Made by a program: the position numbers and the translations under genes
Assembly: GCA_946405485.1 (NCBI GenBank)
Contig: CAMJHJ010000002.1
Location: 1-56,073, forward strand
Source: an uncultured Bacteroidales bacterium
GTDB taxonomy: Bacteria; Bacteroidota; Bacteroidia; Bacteroidales; UBA932
Reading direction: 5' to 3'
DNA: 56,073 nucleotides
The notes under the pieces: model-generated
Told to the model about the DNA's origin: nothing
Databases searched by the model: none
The model's input: the letters and a program-made list of their open reading frames with translations, nothing else
In this document: piece by piece, positions 24,624 to 32,401 of the stretch
How the letters are laid out: each line of letters starts with the position of its first letter
Position numbering within the stretch: position 1 is the stretch's first letter

Positions 24624-26072
24624 TTACAGTTCCGATTCATTTATCACAACAGTCTGATACGTATAGAGTTCCGCATCCCGCCACCCGTCATAGCCAATGC
24701 CGGCCTTGTCCTGGGCGCAATGTCCCAGGAATTCCTCCGTACTCCAGCCGGTCTCGCTGGCGACCTGGGGCAGGAAGGTCCCGTGGCGGGATCCCTTGAT
24801 CATATAAATCCCATCCCGGCCGAGCTTGAATTCCTCAATGGAAGCAATCCTTTTCAGCGGGGAAAGAACGGAGACCTCGATCTCCACCCACAGGGCTTCC
24901 TTCCGTGACAAAGAAGGGAAACGAGGGTCGGAAAAGGCCGCGCTGCGGGCCATCTCCCGGATTGTGTCATGGAGGCTGGATGAGGATTCGAACCGCCCGA
25001 TACAGCCCCTTAAGCGACCGTAAAGGTGAAGCGTCACGAAGACGCCGTAGCCTTTCTCCTTGAGGACCCCTATCGGAGAATCATCACCGCCGAAATCCAG
25101 TCCGAGCGTAGAATAGATGGCCGAGCGGGCCGTGGCGATCATGGCCCGTTTCTCTTCCCCGGTGAAATGGAAGAGCGGGGCGTCCGCCGCCTTCTTACCG
25201 TTCCGGGTGAAGACAATCGAATTGTATCCCACGACCCTGTCTTTCTCGCCATAGGGTGAATCGCCCGAATTGCGGTACATCACATGCTCCGCATCAAACT
25301 GATCCCGCCCCTGGGCGTCCATCATCGAGAGGAGGACTGCGATGGCGCAGGCTCCGCAGGCGGCGGTATCTTCTCCGGGATAATCCTTCCTGTCTATGGC
25401 AGACAGGGCGTTCAGGAATTCCTCCAGTCCTCCGGTAGTGATCGTATCCGCCAGGAAGAGGTCGGACGCCTTCGCATCCTCATAAGAGGGATAGTGGGAA
25501 AAGTCCGAACTGATGACAAACAAGTTCTCCCCGTTGAAAAAAGGCTTCAAGACAGCGGCAATCTGCTGAAGGACGGCGAGCCGCTGGGTTCCGATTATGA
25601 TGGGGACGAGCGGCGGCATATCCTCATTAACCATCTGGAGGAAAGGCAGTTGGACTTCCAGGCAATGCTCCCCGTTGTGGGCGTCAGCCCTGCAGGAGAA
25701 CACCCCGTTCCCGTTCCGGATCAGTTCCCGGCCCAAACCGGCGTCGACCGGCACCGCGCCCAGGGGGGTCTCTGCCTGGGAATACAGCGTATCCACACTC
25801 GCTCCGGAAAAACCGACCCGGTGACTCGGCCCGAGGAGGAAGATCCTTTTGTAGGAATGTCCACGTGGGATACGGCTGTAAGCCGAAGCCGCCACCTCGC
25901 CGCTGAATACGTATCCGGCGTGCGGGACGATGAGCGCCTGGGGGGCAGGACCGTCAACGGCCTGGCGAAGCCATTCCCCCAGCATGGATCGGATTTCTTT
26001 AGAGGAAGAAGGATAAAAGGAGCCGGCAACGGCAGGCTTTCTCACATTTTGGATTTCAGGGTAACGCGACAT
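24624..26072 (-). CDS. AmmeMemoRadiSam proteins B and A fused (MEMO1 + AMMECR1)
   Basis: A 482-residue fusion. Residues ~8-285 are the Memo domain: KPAVAGSFYPSS, VPHAGYVFSGEVAASAY, LLGPSHRVGFSG, HNGEHCLEVQLPFLQ, SSDFSHYP and DTAACGACAIAVLL, the metal-binding dioxygenase-like fold. Residues ~305-480 are AMMECR1 with FVTLHLYGRLRGCIGRFES, the LRGCIG signature, and SDPRFPSLS. With the adjacent radical SAM gene all three components of the system are present in two genes. Start ATG 26072; a perfect -7 box is at 26101-26108. Confidence 0.92.
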   Translation of the reverse strand: MSRYPEIQNVRKPAVAGSFYPSSSKEIRSMLGEWLRQAVDGPAPQALIVPHAGYVFSGEVAASAYSRIPRGHSYKRIFLLGPSHRVGFSGASVDTLYSQAETPLGAVPVDAGLGRELIRNGNGVFSCRADAHNGEHCLEVQLPFLQMVNEDMPPLVPIIIGTQRLAVLQQIAAVLKPFFNGENLFVISSDFSHYPSYEDAKASDLFLADTITTGGLEEFLNALSAIDRKDYPGEDTAACGACAIAVLLSMMDAQGRDQFDAEHVMYRNSGDSPYGEKDRVVGYNSIVFTRNGKKAADAPLFHFTGEEKRAMIATARSAIYSTLGLDFGGDDSPIGVLKEKGYGVFVTLHLYGRLRGCIGRFESSSSLHDTIREMARSAAFSDPRFPSLSRKEALWVEIEVSVLSPLKRIASIEEFKLGRDGIYMIKGSRHGTFLPQVASETGWSTEEFLGHCAQDKAGIGYDGWRDAELYTYQTVVINESEL

Positions 26073-26100
26073 AGGAGTGCCATTTCGTCAGGATTCCTTT

Positions 26101-26108
26101 CAAAGATA
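26101..26108 (-). promoter_or_regulatory. -7 box for the AmmeMemoRadiSam operon
   Basis: The minus strand reads TATCTTTG, an exact TAnnTTTG match, 28 bp before the ATG at 26072. A one-mismatch TATCTTCG at 26129-26136 faces the other way, toward dinB. Confidence 0.5.
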
Positions 26109-26144
26109 GATAATCCACGGGAAATATGTATCTTCGTATCAGCG

Positions 26145-27305
26145 ATGAGCCGTATTATTTTCCATATCGATGTCAATTCCGCGTTCCTTTCCTGGTCCGC
26201 GGTGAAACTCGTCCAGGATGGCGGCCAGGACCTCCGGCTCATCCCCTCCGTCGTTTCCGGAGACCCCAATGACCGCCGGAGCATCGTCACGGCGGCCTCC
26301 ATTCCCGCGAAAAAACTCGGCGTCAAGGTCGCGACCCCGGTGTCGATGGCGCTCCGCACCTGCCCCGGCCTCGTCCTCGTCCGGGGAGACTGGGAGTGGT
26401 ATAAGCGCTGCTCGGAAGGTTTTATCGCCATTTGCCATGAATACTCCCCTATCCTGCAGCAATTCTCCATCGACGAGTGTTTCATCGACATGAGCCTCCG
26501 CTGCGGGGATCAAGATCCCGTGGAAATCGCCACCCGTCTCAAGGACGAGATCAAGACCCGGCTCGGCTTCACGGTCAATGTCGGCATCGGGTCGAACAAA
26601 CTCCTCGCAAAAATGGCCTCGGACTTCGAGAAACCGGACAAGGTCCATACCCTGTGGGATTCGGAAGTACAGCAAAAGATGTGGCCCCTCGGCGTCCGGG
26701 ACCTGATCTGGGTCGGGAAAAAGACGGAAGAGCGGCTCCTGGCCTATGGCATCAATACGATCGGAGACCTGGCCCGACTCAGCCTCCCCCGGCTCACCCG
26801 CGTGGTAGGCCAGAAGTTCGCCGTCCAACTCCACGAAAGCGCCAACGGACGGAACGACTCTCCCGTGGAAACGGAAATACCGGAAGCCAAGAGCTACAGT
26901 GCAGAGCGCACCTTCCCCAAGGATCTCGTCGATCCGAAAGACATCGACCGCGCTCTCTTCCATGTCGCCTGTATCGTCGCCCACCGCATCCGCCGCGACC
27001 ATTTCCGGGCTTCGACCGTCTCCATGTTCATCAAATACAAGGACTTTTCCGTAGCCCAGAAGCAGTGCCAGGTCCCGCAACCCACAGACATCACCGCCGT
27101 CATCCTCAACGAGGCCCGGAGGATGCTCACGGAGGTCTGGGACGGGATCACTCCCCTGCGCCAGGTGGGATTGGGAGTCTCGAAACTCACTCACGAGAGT
27201 TTCGAGCAGATGTCGCTTTTCGAAGACCCGAAGATGGAATACTACCGGGAATGGGACCGGCAGTATGATGCCGGGCACAGCAAGGACAGATCAAAGAAGG
27301 ACTGA
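26145..27305 (+). CDS. dinB: Y-family DNA polymerase (Pol IV / DinB-like)
   Basis: Error-prone translesion polymerase of 386 residues. The catalytic core is clear: FHIDVNSAFLSWSAV with the first metal-binding Asp, and FSIDECFIDMS with the SIDE carboxylates. NVGIGSNKLLAKMASDFEKP is the thumb/palm block, followed by two HhH motifs (NTIGDLARLS) and a little-finger domain with YSAERTFPKDL. The C-terminal QMSLFEDPK is a good beta-clamp-binding motif (QxxLF). The frame is open for 287 codons upstream, but that is antisense to the Memo-AMMECR1 gene; the polymerase fold starts at ATG 26145. It overlaps the convergent response regulator by 15 bp. Confidence 0.92.
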   Translation: MSRIIFHIDVNSAFLSWSAVKLVQDGGQDLRLIPSVVSGDPNDRRSIVTAASIPAKKLGVKVATPVSMALRTCPGLVLVRGDWEWYKRCSEGFIAICHEYSPILQQFSIDECFIDMSLRCGDQDPVEIATRLKDEIKTRLGFTVNVGIGSNKLLAKMASDFEKPDKVHTLWDSEVQQKMWPLGVRDLIWVGKKTEERLLAYGINTIGDLARLSLPRLTRVVGQKFAVQLHESANGRNDSPVETEIPEAKSYSAERTFPKDLVDPKDIDRALFHVACIVAHRIRRDHFRASTVSMFIKYKDFSVAQKQCQVPQPTDITAVILNEARRMLTEVWDGITPLRQVGLGVSKLTHESFEQMSLFEDPKMEYYREWDRQYDAGHSKDRSKKD

Positions 27306-27998
27306 GCTGTTTTCCAGATATCGTGTGAAGGCCGGACGGTACATTTCCCCAACCGGAAGCGTCTTGCCATTGGTTAGCCGCACACTGGAATGGGAGGCTT
27401 CCGCAATATGCTCCAGCGAGATGATATAGGAACGATGGATCCGCATGAAACGCTGAGCCGGAAGCTGGTCGATGAGCCGCTTCAGGCTATATAAAACCAC
27501 TACAGGCGTATCGGCATCCGAGAGGAAAAACTTCACGTATTCATTCATGCTCTCCACATAGATAATCTTGCGGACATCGATACGGACGGTGTGGTATGCC
27601 GCCTTGAAGTAAAGGACCGGATCCTCCCTTGCCGCAAGTGCCGCCTTCATTTCCAGATGGTCACGCAGTTTCTCGCAGGAAGCAAGGAATTCATTGAAGC
27701 TGAACGGCTTCAGCAGGTAATCTACCGCATTGACGCGAAATCCCTCGACGGCATATTCCGAATAAGCCGTGGTGAAAACCACTGCCGGAGGGTGCGGCAG
27801 CGACTTGATGAAATCCATCCCGCTGAGGTCTGGCATATTGATATCCAGAAAAACGGCATCAGCCTGTTCAAGGAATGGCCTTGCTGCCGCCGCACTGCTG
27901 CATGCGGCTGACAGCGCCAGGAACGGTACCCTCTTGATGTACATCTCCAACTGGCGCAAGGCCAGCGGTTCATCATCTATGGCAATGACCCGTATCAT
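27291..27998 (-). CDS. LytTR-family response regulator
   Basis: Two-component regulator of 235 residues. The receiver domain has acidic AIDDEP, the phosphoacceptor D52 in VFLDINMPDLSG, FTTAYSEYAVEGF and the YLLKPF lysine. Residues ~130-230 are a LytTR DNA-binding domain (YVESMNEYVKFFLSD, QLPAQRFMRIHRSYIIS). Such regulators bind pairs of ~9-bp direct repeats 21 bp apart. Its ATG overlaps the sensor kinase stop (ATGA). A matching repeat pair lies at 29021-29051 upstream of the kinase. Confidence 0.93.
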   Translation of the reverse strand: MIRVIAIDDEPLALRQLEMYIKRVPFLALSAACSSAAAARPFLEQADAVFLDINMPDLSGMDFIKSLPHPPAVVFTTAYSEYAVEGFRVNAVDYLLKPFSFNEFLASCEKLRDHLEMKAALAAREDPVLYFKAAYHTVRIDVRKIIYVESMNEYVKFFLSDADTPVVVLYSLKRLIDQLPAQRFMRIHRSYIISLEHIAEASHSSVRLTNGKTLPVGEMYRPAFTRYLENSSVLL

Positions 27999-28972
27999 GA
28001 TACCGGAAGTTCAGGTTGAAAAGGAATGGATAGCAGGACGTCATAATTCCCTGCTCCTGGATCGATGAGAAGCGTGTAAGATTCCCCATAAAGCAGCGTC
28101 AGCCGTTTCCGGATATTATCCAGACCGATGCCATGCCGCTCATCCGTCTCGGACGGATGCGACGAATTGACGCAACGGAACACCACTCTCCCGCCCTGCA
28201 GTTCCACTTTGACGCGGATGAACGATTCTTCAGCATAACTGACCCCATGCTTGAACGCATTCTCCACGAAAGAAGCCATAACCAGCGGAGGGACGACCGC
28301 ACCGCTGCAATCTTCCGGAAAGAGCGTCTCTATCCGAAGGGCATCTTCGGTGTAACGGAGGCGCATCAGGGAAATGAAATGCGCGATGAAATCCAGTTCC
28401 TTGGCCAGCGGAATGGCTGGCGAATCGCCCTCGTATAGAAGGATGCGCATCATTTTCGAAAACTCTTCGATACTCTCCTTCGCCTTCTCCGGATCGATAT
28501 CCACCAGTGCATGGATATTATTGAGCGTATTCATCAGGAAATGCGGATTGATCTGGTACCGCAGGGATTCCAGTCGTTGTTTTGTATTCTCCGCCTCCAG
28601 TTCTTTCATCCTCCTTGCCCTGCGCCGGGATTCTTCATAATAGTACGCCCCCAGGTCCACCCCTACAAGCAAGATTCCCACGATCAGTTTCATCATTTCC
28701 GGCCGCAGAGGCCGGGGATGCCTTTCCGGCTCTGGTCCTCTCGCGCCATGTTCCGGAGACAGCGGAGGTGGAGGCGGAGGAGCCATTTCAGACTGCATTT
28801 CCGGGAGAGGAGGCCTGCCCGCCCGACCATCCGACAATAGGCACCAGGCGCCGAAACCGGAGAGCAAGGCCAGTGTAAGCCCGATATAAAGCGGTAGCTT
28901 CTTCCTGATCAAGGGCGCCAGGAGGAAGTGATGGATCAAGACGAGGATAAGGAATGGAAGCAGTGACTTCAT
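27995..28972 (-). CDS. LytS/YehU-type sensor histidine kinase with Pro-rich external loop
   Basis: HPK of the His_kinase/YehU type, 325 residues. Two membrane helices (about 4-22 and 28-47) and a third (about 94-112) surround a 45-residue Pro-rich loop containing PPPPPPLSPEHGARGPEPER, likely periplasmic. A coiled coil leads to YQINPHFLMNTLNNIHAL, with phosphoacceptor H144, and the catalytic domain has MASFVENAFKHGVSYAE (N box) and GIGLDNIRKRL (G box). An upstream TTG at 28978 would add two residues; the ATG at 28972 is preferred. It is co-translated with the regulator. The signal is not evident. Confidence 0.9.
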   Translation of the reverse strand: MKSLLPFLILVLIHHFLLAPLIRKKLPLYIGLTLALLSGFGAWCLLSDGRAGRPPLPEMQSEMAPPPPPPLSPEHGARGPEPERHPRPLRPEMMKLIVGILLVGVDLGAYYYEESRRRARRMKELEAENTKQRLESLRYQINPHFLMNTLNNIHALVDIDPEKAKESIEEFSKMMRILLYEGDSPAIPLAKELDFIAHFISLMRLRYTEDALRIETLFPEDCSGAVVPPLVMASFVENAFKHGVSYAEESFIRVKVELQGGRVVFRCVNSSHPSETDERHGIGLDNIRKRLTLLYGESYTLLIDPGAGNYDVLLSIPFQPELPVS

Positions 28973-28987
28973 TCGCAATTCTTTTTA

Positions 28988-28995
28988 CAAAATTA
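28988..28995 (-). promoter_or_regulatory. -7 box for the kinase-regulator operon
   Basis: The minus strand reads TAATTTTG, an exact TAnnTTTG match, 15 bp upstream of the kinase ATG. The direct repeats at 29021-29051 lie just upstream, where an activator would bind. Confidence 0.5.
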
Positions 28996-29020
28996 CTTTC
29001 TTTTTTTCAGATAATGCAGC

Positions 29021-29051
29021 CGTTCGCTGAAGAAATGGCGGCGTTCACTGA
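29021..29051. promoter_or_regulatory. Putative LytTR binding site (two direct repeats, 21-bp period)
   Basis: CGTTCGCTGAA (29021-29031) and CGTTCACTGAA (29042-29052) are 11-bp direct repeats, one mismatch apart, with starts 21 bp apart. LytTR regulators bind two ~9-bp repeats with a 12-13 bp gap on one face of the helix, so the spacing is diagnostic. The site lies between the two-component operon (minus) and the carbohydrate-binding-like lipoprotein (plus) and could regulate either or both. Confidence 0.6.
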
Positions 29052-29127
29052 ATACCGCCCTTGGCTGGGACATTTTGGTTTAATTGTTGGTTATCTTGCT
29101 GTTGCGTATACTAAAACCTTTCGTATT

Positions 29128-31212
29128 ATGAATAATCATATTGTTTTTCTCCTAACCATAGTGCTTGCAGCGACAGGCTGCGGGCAGGACGAATTCCCAT
29201 TCTGGCCGGACATGCCGGGTGACATGCCGGGCGGCCAGCAAGCCGTCACCGACCTGAAGGACCCCGGTCTGAGTTGGAGCGCCGATTCTTTCGAGGCCAC
29301 CATCGGCGCCCAGAACAGTTTCCCCACACTGACAAACACGTACGGCGTAGGTGTCACCTATTCGTCTTCCCAGCCGGAAGTGGCCACCATCAGCGCAAGC
29401 GGAGTCATCACGCTGGTCTCCGGCGGATCGACCCTAATATCAGCCACCTCTGCGGCAAATGAGACCTATTCCGCGTCCAGCGCATCTTTCATCCTGACCG
29501 TCTTGAATGCCTCCGGAAGCGAGACCGGAGATGACGGACTCAGTTTCGCATCTACCGGCGATCCTGAGTCTGACGATGACATTTCCACCAGCACATTCAA
29601 AGGGAAGATAAGCATAAGCTTCTCCGAGACAGGCGACGCCTCCGTCAAAGGAGACAGTTATGGCTACGTGACCGTAGACGGCAACAAGGTTACCGTGAAC
29701 AATACCGGCGGCGAAGTGCTCATCTATGAGCTCTCGGGAACCACCTCGAATGGCTTCTTCAAGGTATATGGAATCAAGAAACAGGCCATCGTCCTGAACG
29801 GGGCCGACATCACCAACCCGGACGGCGCGGCGCTCAACAACCAGAACAAAAAGCGCACGTTCATCGTGGTAAAGGGCACCAACACCCTATCGGATGGCAC
29901 GGCTGCCGCCTACGCAGCGGAAGGCGAGGAAGATATGAAGGCTGTTCTCTTCAGCGAGAGCCAGCTGGTCTTCAGCGGAAACGGTTTGCTCACGGTCAAT
30001 GCCAGGAACGCAATAGGCAAGGCAGGCATCTCCTCCGACGACTATATCCGTCTGATGAACAACCCGACCATCAAGGTGAATGCGGGCAGCAAGGCCGGAA
30101 ACGGTTTCAAGGGCAAGGACTATGTCCAGCTCTCGAACGGCACCCTGGTCGTCTCCATCGCGGCCGCCATGGCGAAAGGCATCTCCACCGACGATTACGT
30201 CCTCGTGGAAGGCGGGACGCACATGGTCACTTCGACCGGCGGCGTGGCCTATGACGACGAAGATGCCGAATATACCGGGACCTCCTGCGTCAAGGCCGAC
30301 AACTATTTCGCGATGACGGGAGGCTCCCTCACCCTCAAGAACACCGGTGACGGAGGAAAGGGCATCCGGGCAGGCAGTTACGATTTCGATGAGACCAACC
30401 ATACACTCACCGACAGCCATATCTCCGGCGGCACCCTCACTGTGACGACGACCGGGCGCGAAGTCAATGATGTCTCGGCCAAGGGCATCAAGATAGGCTG
30501 GGTGACCAAGACCGGCAGCGGAGACCACGCCACGGTAACCGGGAATGCCGGCAACCTGACCATCGACGGCGGAGTCATCTCGGTGAGCAGCACTTCCGGC
30601 GAAGGCTTGGAAGTCAAGGGCGACCTCACGTTCAACGGGGGCGAGACCCACGTCTCCTCTACAAGTGAAGACGCCATCAATTGCCAGGGAGACCTGGTCG
30701 TAAACAATGGATTCGTTTACGCCTTCTCCTCCGGGAACGACGCCATGGACTCCAACGGCGACACGAAACTCAATGGAGGCTATGTAATGGCGATCTGCAC
30801 AAAGGGTTCCCCGGAAGTGGCCATCGATGCCAACACGGAGGGTGGCAAAAAGTTATATATCAACAGCGGAGCGACGCTTGTGGCTTACGGTGGCTTGGAA
30901 AACGGCTATTCAGCTTCCCAGAGCGTGTATGGCATGAGCGGGACTGCCGGTGCCTGGAATGCTCTCTATGACGGTAAATCGTTTATTGCGGCTTTTAAGG
31001 CTCCGTCCAACATATCAAGCTACATCGTGTCAGCCCCGTCGCTGTCCGGCGGTTATAAGGGAGTCAGTGTAAGCGGGGAAGGAAAATGTGAAGGGGTCTG
31101 GGCTGTCGACGGTATCTCAGGAGGATCCGCAGTTTCCCTCTCCAACTACACCGGTGGCAATGGAGGTCCCGGCGGCGGTGGCCCCGGCGGCGGCGGAAGA
31201 CCCGGATGGTAG
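29128..31212 (+). CDS. Cthe_2159-type carbohydrate-binding-domain lipoprotein
   Basis: Large surface lipoprotein, 694 residues, with signal MNNHIVFLLTIVLAATGC (C18) followed by GQDE, an acidic stretch like the Bacteroidota surface-export signal. Residues ~45-135 are a bacterial Ig-like domain (GLSWSADSFEATIG; TYSSSQPEVATISASGVITL). The rest is a long right-handed parallel-beta pattern with repeated GIS-D-Y, GGT-, INCQGDLVVNNG and LNGGYV turns, typical of the Cthe_2159 polygalacturonate/cellulose-binding family. The C terminus is a Gly/Pro run (GGPGGGGPGGGGRPGW). The open frame extends to 28954 but ATG 29128 begins the signal peptide. Divergent from the LytTR two-component genes, so it is a likely target. 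Confidence 0.85.
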   Translation: MNNHIVFLLTIVLAATGCGQDEFPFWPDMPGDMPGGQQAVTDLKDPGLSWSADSFEATIGAQNSFPTLTNTYGVGVTYSSSQPEVATISASGVITLVSGGSTLISATSAANETYSASSASFILTVLNASGSETGDDGLSFASTGDPESDDDISTSTFKGKISISFSETGDASVKGDSYGYVTVDGNKVTVNNTGGEVLIYELSGTTSNGFFKVYGIKKQAIVLNGADITNPDGAALNNQNKKRTFIVVKGTNTLSDGTAAAYAAEGEEDMKAVLFSESQLVFSGNGLLTVNARNAIGKAGISSDDYIRLMNNPTIKVNAGSKAGNGFKGKDYVQLSNGTLVVSIAAAMAKGISTDDYVLVEGGTHMVTSTGGVAYDDEDAEYTGTSCVKADNYFAMTGGSLTLKNTGDGGKGIRAGSYDFDETNHTLTDSHISGGTLTVTTTGREVNDVSAKGIKIGWVTKTGSGDHATVTGNAGNLTIDGGVISVSSTSGEGLEVKGDLTFNGGETHVSSTSEDAINCQGDLVVNNGFVYAFSSGNDAMDSNGDTKLNGGYVMAICTKGSPEVAIDANTEGGKKLYINSGATLVAYGGLENGYSASQSVYGMSGTAGAWNALYDGKSFIAAFKAPSNISSYIVSAPSLSGGYKGVSVSGEGKCEGVWAVDGISGGSAVSLSNYTGGNGGPGGGGPGGGGRPGW

Positions 31213-31221
31213 ACGATGAAA

Positions 31222-31260
31222 GAAGGGATTTCGTCGGCCTACGGCCTCCGACATCCCTTC
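31222..31260. repeat. Hairpin after the carbohydrate-binding-like gene
   Basis: GAAGGGAT (31222-31229) pairs with ATCCCTTC (31253-31260), and GTCGG with CCGAC inside, 9 bp after the stop codon. There is no T-run. It may be a 3'-end-stabilising hairpin and leads directly into the four-way palindrome at 31271. Confidence 0.5.
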
Positions 31261-31270
31261 GACTCCGAGA

Positions 31271-31405
31271 GCAATCTATGGCAGGATGCGTGGCAGAGCC
31301 ACGCGATTGTCGCGAGAAAGGGAGTGTGTACAAAACAAACTTTTGCACACACTCCCTTTCTCATGACAAATGCCGCACTTGCGTGCGGCACCTGCCATTG
31401 ATTGC
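31271..31405. repeat. Four-way-junction palindrome beside tRNA-Ser
   Basis: A 135-bp symmetric element. Outer arms 31271-31285 and 31391-31405 pair at 14 of 15 positions. Inside are two lateral hairpins (GCGTGGC-AGA-GCCACGC at 31288-31304; TGCCGCAC-TTGC-GTGCGGCA at 31371-31390) and a central arm: TTGTC/GACAA, then a 22-bp stem (31314-31335 with 31341-31362, one mismatch) with a 5-nt loop. Outer and central arms share one pairing register, so the whole folds as a cross. It lies 6 bp from the 3' end of the tRNA gene. No reading frame is credible. Confidence 0.8.
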
Positions 31406-31411
31406 ATTGCG

Positions 31412-31502
31412 CGGAGAAGAAGGGATTCGAACCCCTGAAACAGGTTTATGCCCGTTTGGCGCATTTCGAGTGCGCTGCCTTCGTCCACTCGGCCACTTCT
31501 CC
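31412..31502 (-). tRNA. tRNA-Ser (CGA anticodon)
   Basis: Reads GGAGAAGTGGCCGAGTGG at its 5' end, with acceptor stem GGAGAAG/CTTCTCC, discriminator G, D-arm GGCCGAGTGG and T-arm GGGGTTCGAATCCC. The anticodon stem GCGCA/TGCGC holds loop CTCGAAA, giving anticodon CGA for UCG codons. The long variable arm (ACGGGCATAAACCTGTTT) is typical of a class II serine tRNA. CCA is not encoded. Length is 91 nt including the discriminator. Confidence 0.96.
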
Positions 31503-31507
31503 GGGGG

Positions 31508-31515
31508 CAAAATTA
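31508..31515 (-). promoter_or_regulatory. -7 box for tRNA-Ser
   Basis: The minus strand reads TAATTTTG, an exact TAnnTTTG box ending 5 nt before the tRNA 5' end, so the primary transcript should have almost no 5' leader. Confidence 0.55.
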
Positions 31516-31549
31516 CAAAAAATTCCCAGACCAAAAAAATCCGGAGGAA

Positions 31550-32395
31550 TTATTTGTTCTTTTTCTCAAGGATGCGCTTGCGGAGGCCTTGGGAGAGGCT
31601 GACGACCTGGGTCTTGTCAGAGAGGTCAAGCCACTCGAGGGCAAGGTCGTACTGCCGCATCATGTAGCAGGCCAGGGCGGTGTTGTACTGGGCGCAGGAG
31701 GCTTGCAGGACGTCCTTGTGCTGTGCAAGCTCCATCCAGATTTCCCGGGCTTCTTCCCAGCGCATTTCGGAAGCGAGCCAGAGGGCGTGTTCCCATTTAT
31801 CATTCAAGCCGTCGAAATAGATGACGGAGTGAGATTCGGGAGCCCAGGTATTAAGGAAAGGTTTGGCGGTGCCGAGGCCGAGGACTTGGGCGTCGGAGCC
31901 GAGCATGGAGCCTTCCTCGTCGCTGGCGGTGACGACACGGGCCATCGTTGCACGCTTGACTTCATCCTTGGGATTCATGGAGTCGTAGACATAGACCGCG
32001 GTCTTACAGTCGACTTTCTCCCCTTCGCCGTCGGCGAACTGGGGCTGGTCGACCAGGAAGATGACATCCTTGTTGAGGCGCAGGACGAGGCTCTGGAGGG
32101 AATCTTTGGAGCTATAATCTTCCCCTTCTGCCTGGTAGGCGCTGTAGATGTCGACGGAGCGTTTGCCTTCGAAATATTCTTTCTCCAGTCCCTGGGCGAG
32201 ACCGTCCGCAAAGCAGTTGTTGAAGAGGGAGTCGCGGTAAGTGCCGTTGTCGAGATAGACGACGGCCATCGACTTGTTGTCAAGGTCGAGACCGGAAGAG
32301 GAAGGGTTTCTCATCTCGAGCCGCATCACATAGGCCTGGGGCGAACAGGCGACGAGTGCCACCATGACGGATGCAAAAGTCAGGATCCTTTTCAT
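31550..32395 (-). CDS. Lipoprotein, DUF6340-like
   Basis: Exported lipoprotein of 281 residues with signal MKRILTFASVMVALVAC (C17). The N-terminal half is a mixed alpha/beta domain (MAVVYLDNGTYRDSLFNNC; FEGKRSVDIYSAYQ), and the C-terminal ~90 residues look like helical TPR-type repeats (WEHALWLASEMRWEEAREIW; QYNTALACYMMRQYDLALEW). This resembles the DUF6340 family of Bacteroidota, whose role is unknown. It starts 6 bp after rimO and ends the nusB-yajC-ybbR-coaE-rimO operon. Confidence 0.78.
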   Translation of the reverse strand: MKRILTFASVMVALVACSPQAYVMRLEMRNPSSSGLDLDNKSMAVVYLDNGTYRDSLFNNCFADGLAQGLEKEYFEGKRSVDIYSAYQAEGEDYSSKDSLQSLVLRLNKDVIFLVDQPQFADGEGEKVDCKTAVYVYDSMNPKDEVKRATMARVVTASDEEGSMLGSDAQVLGLGTAKPFLNTWAPESHSVIYFDGLNDKWEHALWLASEMRWEEAREIWMELAQHKDVLQASCAQYNTALACYMMRQYDLALEWLDLSDKTQVVSLSQGLRKRILEKKNK

Positions 32396-32401
32396 AACTA
32401 T

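Noticed and set aside
25284..26144. Long in-frame extension upstream of dinB (287 codons)
   Set aside because: It is the antisense of the Memo-AMMECR1 gene; the polymerase fold begins at 26145 and the upstream residues have no homology-like pattern.
31206..31667. Frames translating the 31271 palindrome and tRNA-Ser
   Set aside because: They cross a tRNA gene and a perfect palindrome, have no ribosome site, and so are non-coding.
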